Of a stretch of 12,682 nucleotides of DNA, positions 7,014-12,682 are shown one piece after another. The DNA comes from Selenomonadales bacterium (GTDB lineage: Bacteria; Bacillota; Negativicutes; RGIG982): assembly GCA_017390595.1 (NCBI GenBank), contig JAFPBC010000036.1, positions 1 through 12,682 on the forward strand, given 5' to 3'. Numbering within the stretch: the stretch's first letter is position 1; every line of letters begins with the position of its first letter. The notes below the pieces were generated by a model. That model did not search any database. It was not told the origin of the DNA and saw only the letters and a list, made by a program, of their open reading frames with translations. The position numbers were made by a program, and so were the translations under genes.

Positions 7014-8963
7014 ATGCAAGAGTGGCATACTATCAAATCGGCAAAAAATTTGACAGGCGTTATCGAGATACCCGGTGATAAATCGATCTCGCATCGCAGT
7101 ATCATGTTTGCCGCTTTATCGAATACAGAAGTAACGATCACAAATTTCTTGGAAGGGGAAGATTGCCTTTCTACGATCGATTGTTTTCGTAAACTCGGCA
7201 CTACGATCACGCGTGGTGATGGTACAGTGACTGTAAAAGGAAACGGTCTGCACGGACTTGTTGAGCCTACTGAGGTGCTTGATGCAGGAAATTCGGGAAC
7301 GACGCTTCGTTTAATGATGGGTATCATGGCAGCACAGCCGTTCTTTACGGTATTTTCGGGTGATAGCTCTCTTTCGAAACGCCCGATGGGCCGTGTTATT
7401 CAGCCTCTTACGCAGATGGGGGCGCAAATACGAGCACGTGCCAACGACCGCAATTTGCCGTTGGCTATCATGCCATCCGATGGGCTTAAGGCAGTCGCAT
7501 ATCAGTCGCCTGTTGCCAGCGCGCAAGTCAAGTCTGCTATCTTGTTGGCAGGTCTTTGTGCAGGCGTTCCCGCCAGCGTGAACGAACCGCACATCTCTCG
7601 CGACCATACCGAAAAAATGCTCGAAACGTTTGGTGTAGAAGTCAAACGTGAAGGAACTTGCGTGACGCTCGGTGATATCCCAGCAGAATTAACGGCACCT
7701 GCGATGATAGAAGTGCCCGGCGATATCAGCTCGGCTGCTTTTTGGATGGTAGCAGGTTCTATCTGCCCGAACAGTGAGATCGTGCTGAAAAATGTCGGTA
7801 TGAATCCGACTCGCACAGGTATCTATGATGCACTTATCGAGATGGGAGCAGATATCACCTGCGAAAATGAACGCATGAGCGGAGCGGAGCCCGTGGCAGA
7901 CCTTCGTGTACGTTCTGCGCAGCTTCATGGCATCACGCTTCGTGAAGAAGATATTCCTCGTCTTATTGATGAAATCCCGATCCTTGCTGTTGCGGCTATG
8001 TTTGCAGAAGGCAAGACTGTCATCAAAGGTGCGGGCGAACTGCGCGTGAAAGAAACAGACCGCATCAAAGCAATTTGTGCAGAGTTCACAAAAATGGGTG
8101 CTGTGATAGAAGAACTTTCTGATGGTATGATCATCACAGGCGGTGCACCGCTTCATACAGCTGATTGTGATTCGTATGGTGATCATCGTATTGCGATGGC
8201 ACTTGCGATAGCAGGAACGGCTGCTGAAGGTGTCAGAATCGAAGACGCACATTGTGCCGATATCTCTTATCCGACATTCTATCAAGATCTTGCCCGTATC
8301 GGTTCGGTAAAAATCGCCCTTGCGATAGACGGACCTGCTGGGGCAGGTAAAAGCACGATCGCCAAACAGGTGGCTAAACGTCTTGGGTATGTCTATGTTG
8401 ATACGGGAGCGATGTTCCGTGTAGTAGCTTGGAAAGCGATCCAAGAGAATACACGCGATACGGATGAGATCGGACGACTTGCGCAGACGATACAGCTTAA
8501 AATGACGTATGAAGACGGTAATTTGGAAGTATTCGCTGATGGCACTGATGTAACGAATGCGATCCGCACACCTGAAGTAACGGCTCTTGTGCCGACGGTC
8601 GCGCAGATCCCCGCGGTGCGTCACAGCCTTCTTCTGATGCAGCGTCAAATGGCGGCAGAAGGTGGTATCGTGATGGATGGTCGTGATATCGGGACGAATG
8701 TATTACCGAATGCCGAACTCAAGATATATATGACGGCTTCTATCGAAGAGCGTGCACATCGTCGTTATCTCGAGCTTGTAGCCAAAGGATATGAAGTCGA
8801 TATCAAAGCACTCGAACACGAGATCGCAGAACGCGACCGCATGGATATGGAACGCGAGATCGCGCCGTTGGTACAAGCTGAAGACGCGATCTACCTCGAT
8901 ACGACGTCTTTGTCTATCGAAGAAGTTATCCAAACGATATTAAGTTATACGCAGAGGGTATAA
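7014..8963 (+). CDS. aroA: Fused EPSP synthase / cytidylate kinase (AroA-Cmk)
   Basis: A 649-residue bifunctional protein. Residues 1-430 are EPSP synthase, which joins shikimate 3-phosphate and phosphoenolpyruvate in the shikimate pathway: GDKSISHR (21-28), LDAGNSGTTLRL (89-100), RPMGR (123-127), SAQVK (169-173), RDHTE (196-200), LRVKETDR (343-350) and DHRIAMALA (390-398). Residues 432-649 are CMP/dCMP kinase: P-loop GPAGAGKST (440-448), DTGAMFR (463-469), DGRDIGTNVLPNA (555-567) and ERDRMDMEREIAPL (606-619). Both halves appear complete. The junction at 8301-8312 has no linker, and the kinase starts right after the normal AroA end (DLARIG). No ribosome binding site or start codon is seen at this junction, so both activities should come from one chain. 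The start at 7014 follows GGAAGG (6998-7003); ATG 6996 is the alternative. plsC follows by 2 bases. Confidence 0.95.
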   Translation: MQEWHTIKSAKNLTGVIEIPGDKSISHRSIMFAALSNTEVTITNFLEGEDCLSTIDCFRKLGTTITRGDGTVTVKGNGLHGLVEPTEVLDAGNSGTTLRLMMGIMAAQPFFTVFSGDSSLSKRPMGRVIQPLTQMGAQIRARANDRNLPLAIMPSDGLKAVAYQSPVASAQVKSAILLAGLCAGVPASVNEPHISRDHTEKMLETFGVEVKREGTCVTLGDIPAELTAPAMIEVPGDISSAAFWMVAGSICPNSEIVLKNVGMNPTRTGIYDALIEMGADITCENERMSGAEPVADLRVRSAQLHGITLREEDIPRLIDEIPILAVAAMFAEGKTVIKGAGELRVKETDRIKAICAEFTKMGAVIEELSDGMIITGGAPLHTADCDSYGDHRIAMALAIAGTAAEGVRIEDAHCADISYPTFYQDLARIGSVKIALAIDGPAGAGKSTIAKQVAKRLGYVYVDTGAMFRVVAWKAIQENTRDTDEIGRLAQTIQLKMTYEDGNLEVFADGTDVTNAIRTPEVTALVPTVAQIPAVRHSLLLMQRQMAAEGGIVMDGRDIGTNVLPNAELKIYMTASIEERAHRRYLELVAKGYEVDIKALEHEIAERDRMDMEREIAPLVQAEDAIYLDTTSLSIEEVIQTILSYTQRV

Positions 8964-8965
8964 GT

Positions 8966-9556
8966 ATGTTATATGGCTTTTTAAAGGGCATTTTGCCTAC
9001 AATGTTTAGAATCATTTATCGTGCCGAAGTACACGGCCAAGAAAACGTCCCGAAAGAAGGCGGAGCTATCATTGCCGCCAATCATATCAGCTTGTGGGAC
9101 CCGCCGTTTGTTGGCGCGTTTTGTCCGCGACGCGTATCGTTCATGGCGAAAAAAGAACTGTTTGAGAACTCTGTTTTCTCATCTATCATTACGAGTTTGG
9201 GTGCATTCCCTGTCAATCGTGGTGCGGCAGACCGTAATGCTATCAAGACTGCGCTTACCGTTCTCGGTGAAGGAAAATGTCTTGGTTTGTTCCCCGAAGG
9301 AACCAGAAGTAAAAACGGTAAATTGGGCGAGCCTGAGGCCGGTATCGGCTTGATCGCATATAAGGCTAATGTACCGATCGTACCTGTTGCTATTACAGGC
9401 ACAAACGGAAAAGGTCTGTTCCCGAAATTCACGATCCGTTTCGGCAAACCGATCCCTGCAGGTGATCCAAAAGATAAAAAATTGATGACAACTCTTCCGA
9501 CGCAGATCATGACAGAGATTCAGAAACTGCTCGATGAAGAACAGGCAGGGAGATGA
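8966..9556 (+). CDS. plsC: 1-acyl-sn-glycerol-3-phosphate acyltransferase
   Basis: A 196-residue PlsC/LPLAT enzyme that transfers the second acyl chain to lysophosphatidic acid, giving phosphatidic acid for membrane phospholipids. All four acyltransferase motifs are visible: NHISLWD (39-45, the catalytic H40-x4-D45 pair), the GAFPVNRG region (79-86), FPEGTRS (109-115) and VPIVPVAI (136-143). The N-terminal 20 residues are hydrophobic/amphipathic and probably bind the membrane. The length is typical of the short Firmicute form. It starts 2 bases after aroA::cmk, with AGAGGG (8953-8958) as ribosome binding site. Its stop overlaps the first possible ATG of ispH::rpsA (ATGA), so the three genes are coupled. 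Confidence 0.95.
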   Translation: MLYGFLKGILPTMFRIIYRAEVHGQENVPKEGGAIIAANHISLWDPPFVGAFCPRRVSFMAKKELFENSVFSSIITSLGAFPVNRGAADRNAIKTALTVLGEGKCLGLFPEGTRSKNGKLGEPEAGIGLIAYKANVPIVPVAITGTNGKGLFPKFTIRFGKPIPAGDPKDKKLMTTLPTQIMTEIQKLLDEEQAGR

Positions 9557-9558
9557 TC

Positions 9559-11796
9559 ATGATGGAAATTATTCTCGCGGAACATAGAGGATTTTGCTAT
9601 GGCGTAACACGTGCGGTACAGTTGGCCGAATCGTCTCTCGGTCAAGCTGCGCCGATCTGTACGCTCGGTCCTATCATCCATAATCCGCAGATGGTAGAGC
9701 ATTTAAAACAAAACGGTATCGGCAAAGTTGAATCGCTAGATGAAATGGAGCAAGGCACCATCGTTATTCGTTCTCATGGTGTAGGTCCACAAGTCTATCA
9801 AGCAGCGGCTGATAAAAATTTGACGATCGTTGATGCGACATGTCCACACGTAAAAAAAGCACAACAATCGGCAAAAGCGCTTCTTGAGACAAATGATTAT
9901 GTTGTAGTGATCGGAGAGAAAAAGCATCCCGAAGTAAAAAGCATTTTTGAATGGTCGAATCAAAAAGCATACGTTGTAGAGACCGTTGAAGAGGCAGAAA
10001 CTTTGCCGAATGCAGAGCGTATCGGGGTCGTTTCGCAGACGACGTTTGCAGGACGTGATTTTGATCGTATCACAGAGGTATTGGCGACTAAATGCAATGA
10101 ACTCGAAGTAAAACGTACGATCTGTACGGCGACAGAACTTCGCCAAAAAGCGGCTGTTGAGCTAGCGGAGAAGGTCGATATCATGATCGTTATCGGCGGT
10201 AAAAACAGCGCGAATACGACCAGATTGGCCGAACTTTGTACCAAAACGGGTTGTGATACAAAACATATCGAAACAGCAAGTGAATTGAAACCGGAATGGT
10301 TTTTTGAAAAAACAAGAGCAGGTATCACGGCTGGTGCATCGACACCGGGCTGGATCATTGAGGAGGTAGCTAAAAAAATGGAAACATTTGAATCTGCATT
10401 TGATGTGGAAATGAAAGAATTGAGAAAAGGCGAATTGGTCGAAGGTACGGTCATCAGCATCCGCAAAGATGGTATCTTCGTTGATGTCGGATACAAATCG
10501 GAAGGTTTTGTTCCTGCACAGGAAGTTGCTTCTCCGACGCCTGACGACCTTCATTCGGTCGTAGCTATCGGTGACACGATCAGCATGATCGTTGAATCGG
10601 CAAAAGAAAACATGGATGGGGTTGTTGTTCTTTCGAAACGCAAAGCTGACCAGCGCGAAGTAGTAGCAAATATTGTTCGTGCATTCGAAAGCGGCGAACT
10701 TGTAACAGGTAAAGGTGTAGAAGAAGTTAAAGGCGGTCTTCGCGTTGATGTATGCGGTCTTCGCGGTTTCATCCCTGCATCGCATCTTGACATTCGCCAA
10801 ACGAAAGATATCGCACAATACGTTGGTCAGACAATGGAACTTAAGATCATTGAAATGGATATGAAGAAAAACCGTATCGTATTGTCGCGCCGTGTTCTTC
10901 TCGAAAAAGCTGCTGCCGAAGTGAAAAAATTGGCATTTGAACGCATCCATGTCGGTGATATCTTGACGGCTAAAGTATTGGAAGAAGTCAAGGGTGGTCT
11001 CCGTGTTGATGTATATGGTGTACGTGGTTTTATCCCTGCGTCCCAGATCGATGTACAGATGGTAAAAGGCCTTCGTCAATACATTGGTCAAGAGCTTGAG
11101 CTTGAGATCATCGAAGCAGATGAAAAGAAAGGTCGCGTTGTATTGTCACGTCGTGTTCTTCTTGAAAGAGCAATTGCAAAAGCAGAACAAGAAGCACTCG
11201 ATCGTATCCACCTCGGTGACGTTGTGGAAGGTACGGTCCGCCGTATTCAAGATTATGGTGTATTCGTTGATATCGGTGGTGTTGATGCACTTCTCCATGT
11301 ATCCGATATGGCTTGGGAAAAAGTTAAACATCCGTCTCAGCTTTTCAAAGTGGGCGATGCAGTAAAAGCAGTTATCGTGAAATTCGATGCAGAAGAAAAA
11401 CGTATCGGTCTCAGCTTGAAAAAATTGATCCGCGATCCGTGGCTCGATAAAGCAGATACTGTCAAAGAAGGTACAGTCGTTGTCGGTACGGTCGCTAAAT
11501 TGACTAACTTCGGTGCATTCGTTAAAATTGCAGACGACTTAGAAGGCTTGGTACGTATGGCTGAGATATCCGAACGCCATATCAAAAAAGCAGAAGAAGC
11601 ATTGTCCGTAGGTCAAGAAGTAAAAGTAAAAATTTTGACGATCGACAAACGTAATAAAAAAATCGCACTCAGCATTCGTCAGGTACAACAGGATGCAGAA
11701 CGTGCTGAATACAAAGCATACATGAAAGAACAAGAAGATAAAAATGTAGCATTCGGTAACCAGCTCGGCGATCTGCTCAAAGATTTCGAAGTATAA
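9559..11796 (+). CDS. ispH: Fused HMBPP reductase (IspH) / ribosomal protein S1, five S1 domains
   Basis: A 745-residue fusion from ATG 9559. Residues 1-274 are IspH, the last enzyme of the MEP isoprenoid pathway, which reduces HMBPP to IPP/DMAPP. It keeps the Fe-S ligands C13, C95 and C189, plus H41, H73, H123, the E125 proton relay residue, SQTT and the SxN substrate site. Residues 275-745 carry five S1 RNA-binding domains (about 291-361, 376-447, 463-532, 553-621, 638-707), the ribosomal protein S1 part that helps mRNA bind the 30S subunit. Domains two and three are near-copies, so one is probably an extra domain relative to the four usual in Firmicute S1-like proteins. IspH-S1 fusions are known in Clostridia and Negativicutes. 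ATGs at 9553, 9559 and 9562 are all in frame; AGGGAG (9547-9552) favours 9559 or 9562. A Shine-Dalgarno and ATG lie at the domain junction. A strong terminator follows. Confidence 0.95.
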   Translation: MMEIILAEHRGFCYGVTRAVQLAESSLGQAAPICTLGPIIHNPQMVEHLKQNGIGKVESLDEMEQGTIVIRSHGVGPQVYQAAADKNLTIVDATCPHVKKAQQSAKALLETNDYVVVIGEKKHPEVKSIFEWSNQKAYVVETVEEAETLPNAERIGVVSQTTFAGRDFDRITEVLATKCNELEVKRTICTATELRQKAAVELAEKVDIMIVIGGKNSANTTRLAELCTKTGCDTKHIETASELKPEWFFEKTRAGITAGASTPGWIIEEVAKKMETFESAFDVEMKELRKGELVEGTVISIRKDGIFVDVGYKSEGFVPAQEVASPTPDDLHSVVAIGDTISMIVESAKENMDGVVVLSKRKADQREVVANIVRAFESGELVTGKGVEEVKGGLRVDVCGLRGFIPASHLDIRQTKDIAQYVGQTMELKIIEMDMKKNRIVLSRRVLLEKAAAEVKKLAFERIHVGDILTAKVLEEVKGGLRVDVYGVRGFIPASQIDVQMVKGLRQYIGQELELEIIEADEKKGRVVLSRRVLLERAIAKAEQEALDRIHLGDVVEGTVRRIQDYGVFVDIGGVDALLHVSDMAWEKVKHPSQLFKVGDAVKAVIVKFDAEEKRIGLSLKKLIRDPWLDKADTVKEGTVVVGTVAKLTNFGAFVKIADDLEGLVRMAEISERHIKKAEEALSVGQEVKVKILTIDKRNKKIALSIRQVQQDAERAEYKAYMKEQEDKNVAFGNQLGDLLKDFEV
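10361..10380 (+). promoter_or_regulatory. Internal Shine-Dalgarno and in-frame ATG at the IspH/S1 junction
   Basis: AGGAGGT (10361-10367) stands 10 bases before ATG 10378, which is in frame with the fusion (Met274 when counted from 9559). The ATG begins the S1 part (METFESAFDVEM) just after the IspH fold ends (WIIEEVAKK). Initiation here would give a free S1 protein of about 472 residues. An A7 run (10372-10378) fills the end of the spacer. The spacing is slightly long, so efficiency is uncertain, and the codons GAG GAG GTA could have arisen by coding need alone. Confidence 0.5.
10720..11223 (+). repeat. Tandem duplication of an S1 domain within rpsA
   Basis: Two consecutive segments of 81 codons, 10720-10962 and 10981-11223, are offset by 261 bp. 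Both begin EEVKGGLRVDV and contain RGFIPAS, VLSRRVLLE and RIH-x-GD. By hand I count about 51 of 81 identical residues, far more than between the other S1 domains of this protein. The third base of many codons differs, so the duplication is not very recent or has been under selection for protein sequence. Confidence 0.85.
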
Positions 11797-11800
11797 GAAT

Positions 11801-11839
11801 ACAAAAAGACAGCATGCGATTCGTATGCTGTCTTTTTGT
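11801..11839. terminator. Strong, probably bidirectional terminator after ispH::rpsA
   Basis: A 17-bp stem (A11801-C11817 with G11823-T11839, one G-T pair) has the loop GATTC. The core is AAAAAGACAGCAT paired perfectly with ATGCTGTCTTTTT. The 3' arm ends in a T-run on the + strand, and the matching A-run of the 5' arm gives a T-run on the - strand, so it can stop transcription from either side. It starts 5 bases after the stop codon. Confidence 0.93.
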
Positions 11840-11994
11840 TTGTATAGGAAACGTCGCCATAGTGGCAGGGTTCCGTAAAACTTATAGCTATGAGAAAAAA
11901 GAAACTCCCAATGTGCTAAAAAATGAAGCTTATTAGAAGAACGTTAAAATGATGCAATATCGATATGATAATCACTCCTTATGTCAATTCTCGA

Positions 11995-12025
11995 TTGTCA
12001 ATATAAAAAGATTACTTCCGATAAT
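11995..12025 (+). promoter_or_regulatory. Candidate distal promoter upstream of the symporter gene
   Basis: TTGTCA (11995-12000) and GATAAT (12020-12025) each match the sigma-70/sigma-A consensus at 5 of 6 positions, but the 19-bp spacer is long. The -10 box lies within the left arm of the 14-bp inverted repeat, so a protein bound there would cover the promoter. Weak evidence on its own. Confidence 0.3.
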
Positions 12026-12044
12026 TTAACATTATCGGAAGTAA
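12012..12044. repeat. Perfect 14-bp inverted repeat, possible operator or terminator
   Basis: TTACTTCCGATAAT (12012-12025) and ATTATCGGAAGTAA (12031-12044) are exact reverse complements around TTAAC. On the + strand it is followed by CGGAGGATTTTT, and on the - strand by TCTTTTTATAT. It could be a repressor operator over the candidate promoter at 11995-12025, or a terminator for transcription on the - strand. No - strand gene is visible in the window. Confidence 0.6.
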
Positions 12045-12097
12045 CGGAGGATTTTTAAGAATCTTATGTTAGATTACTCGATAAAGTTATCGTTTGG

Positions 12098-12127
12098 TTG
12101 ACTGATTTTTCATGATTTCACTCTAAT
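12098..12127 (+). promoter_or_regulatory. Candidate proximal promoter of the symporter gene
   Basis: TTGACT (12098-12103) and TCTAAT (12122-12127) each match the sigma-A consensus at 5 of 6 positions with an 18-bp spacer. Transcription would start near 12134, giving a short leader of about 28 bases before the ATG at 12162. The -10 lies in a small ATTTCA/TGAAAT inverted repeat. Confidence 0.4.
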
Positions 12128-12161
12128 GAAATGAGCGTATCTAAAAAGCGGGAGAATGAGT

Positions 12162-12682
12162 ATGAGCAAAGTGAATGACAGTAACAAGTTGGCAATCCAG
12201 ATGCTGATCTCCATGGTTTCCGGTATTCTTGCTGGACTTCTGTTCATGGCAGGTCGTGAGTATTTCGGTGCGGACAGCCGTGTCTGGACCCTGACCAACA
12301 ACATCCTGTTCCAGGACATCACCGCCAAGGGCGCGGAGAGCGCCATCGGCCTGTTCTACATCGGCGGTCAGCTGTTCATCCGCTCGCTGCAGCTGATCAT
12401 CGTCCCCATGGTCTTCTGCTCTGTGGTCATGGCCATCAGCGAGATCAGTGAGGCCTCCACCCTTGGCCGCGTCTCCGCCAAGACCATCGGCTGGTTCATG
12501 ATGACCAGCTCCATCGCCCTGATCGTTGCCGGCACCGTTGCGCTGCTGTTCTTCAAGGCGGGGCTGTTCAATGTGCATATCGAGGGCGTTTCTGCCACCA
12601 CCGGTTCCACCGGCTCCAATCCGCTGCTGGTGATCCTGAACATCGTCCCCAGCAACATCGGCTCCACCCTCAGCGTCAACAA
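12162..12682 (+). CDS. Dicarboxylate/amino acid:cation symporter, N-terminal part (3' end outside the window)
   Basis: The first 173 codons of a secondary transporter of the DAACS/SDF family (PF00375: GltP, GltT, DctA types), which moves glutamate, aspartate or C4-dicarboxylates with Na+ or H+. Visible features are a first apolar helix at about 11-30 (IQMLISMVSGILAGLLFMAG), the characteristic FIRSLQLIIVPMVFCSVVMA at about 72-91, and a further helix at about 110-131. The substrate-binding hairpins and NMDGT-type motif lie beyond the window, so specificity cannot be judged. ATG 12162 has GGGAG (12150-12154) seven bases upstream. Codon use is striking: after roughly codon 40 it is rich in CTG, ATC, GGC and ACC, and 12301-12360 has 37 of 60 G+C, unlike all upstream genes. 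This suggests horizontal acquisition or a foreign segment. It is monocistronic at its 5' side, behind a terminator. Confidence 0.85.
   Translation, partial: MSKVNDSNKLAIQMLISMVSGILAGLLFMAGREYFGADSRVWTLTNNILFQDITAKGAESAIGLFYIGGQLFIRSLQLIIVPMVFCSVVMAISEISEASTLGRVSAKTIGWFMMTSSIALIVAGTVALLFFKAGLFNVHIEGVSATTGSTGSNPLLVILNIVPSNIGSTLSVN

Larger units (their letters stand above)
11840..12161. other. A+T-rich intergenic region between ispH::rpsA and the symporter gene
   Basis: No gene is visible in these 322 bases. They hold a small nested stem-loop (11847-11874: GGAA/TTCC outside, GCCA/TGGC inside), two copies of TGTCAAT 14 bases apart (11982-11988, 11996-12002), a perfect 14-bp inverted repeat (12012-12044), and two candidate promoters for the downstream gene. 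Base composition is clearly poorer in G+C than in the genes on either side. A 9-codon open frame at about 11891 is too short to credit. Confidence 0.6.

Noticed and set aside
7689..8648. Long open frame of 319 codons on the - strand opposite aroA::cmk
   Set aside because: It lies wholly inside a clear EPSP synthase/cytidylate kinase gene. The product has no recognisable motif and is a byproduct of the codon pattern of the + strand gene.
10162..11091. Long open frame of 309 codons on the - strand opposite ispH::rpsA
   Set aside because: Antisense shadow of conserved IspH and S1 domains; the translation is rich in Phe, Arg, Cys and Tyr, with no family features.
11861..11900. AGGGTTCCG, similar to a conserved piece of the guanidine-I (ykkC) riboswitch, and loosely to a T-box end
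   Set aside because: The second conserved block of ykkC (CUGGUCCGAGAG) and the T-box GGUACCGCG are absent, and the upstream part of such an RNA would fall in the rpsA terminator. The similarity is too short.
11910..11980. A 19-residue hydrophobic - strand reading frame after AAGGAG, with TTGACA boxes upstream
   Set aside because: The GTG start overlaps the would-be ribosome binding site and no good -10 box is found at the right distance. This is probably chance in A+T-rich DNA.
12141..12578. 145-codon - strand frame over the symporter
   Set aside because: The + strand frame has membrane helices and symporter family motifs. The - strand product is a Gly/Asp/His/Gln-rich sequence typical of the reverse of G+C-rich coding DNA.
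1..12682. CRISPR arrays, tRNA or rRNA genes, transposases, phage or toxin-antitoxin genes
   Set aside because: I looked for regular direct repeats, tRNA-like folds and mobile-element proteins and saw none. The only sizeable repeat is the S1 domain duplication.

Overview
The window looks like chromosome of an anaerobic, Gram-negative-staining Firmicute of the class Negativicutes (Selenomonadaceae-like). The reasons are the IspH-ribosomal protein S1 fusion, the AroA-cytidylate kinase fusion, Bacillus/Clostridium-type sporulation genes (DUF2953, gerW, spmA, spmB), consensus AGGAGG-type ribosome binding sites and mid-to-low G+C codon use. This assignment is inferred from gene content, not from a database match. 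All recognised genes lie on the + strand.

Layout. Positions 1-33 are probably the tail of an upstream gene. Positions 65-1065 hold a DUF2953 membrane protein and gerW, translationally coupled and closed by a hairpin terminator (1073-1101). Positions 1152-2281 hold spmA and spmB. Positions 2354-4598 hold a two-gene redox module: a Cys-containing FAD flavoprotein and a PyrK-like FAD/NAD/[2Fe-2S] reductase with an eight-Cys N-terminus. The module is preceded by an inverted repeat that overlaps its ribosome binding site. Positions 4616-6682 hold rluB and a HI0933-type flavoprotein, and 6728-6961 hold a small one-helix membrane protein. Positions 7014-11796 are a tight run of aroA::cmk, plsC and ispH::rpsA, closed by a strong terminator (11801-11839). 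After about 320 bp of A+T-rich intergenic DNA with a perfect 14-bp inverted repeat and two candidate promoters, a G+C-rich dicarboxylate/amino acid:cation symporter gene begins at 12162 and runs off the window end.

How the genes fit together. aroA::cmk, plsC and ispH::rpsA link aromatic amino acid synthesis, CMP/dCMP phosphorylation, phospholipid synthesis, isoprenoid precursors and translation in one transcription unit. It is built from the widely conserved aroA-cmk-rpsA neighbourhood, with two fusions. DUF2953, gerW and spmAB are Firmicute sporulation-associated genes. The redox pair has no function I can name.

Most interesting points: (1) the IspH/S1 junction carries a strong Shine-Dalgarno sequence, an A7 run and an in-frame ATG, which suggests that free S1 (and perhaps free IspH) is made from the fused gene; (2) the S1 part contains a tandem duplication of one S1 domain; (3) the uncharacterised Cys-rich redox pair; (4) an abrupt change of composition in the terminal symporter gene. 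I saw no CRISPR array, tRNA, rRNA, phage gene or transposase. No wholly new system is evident.
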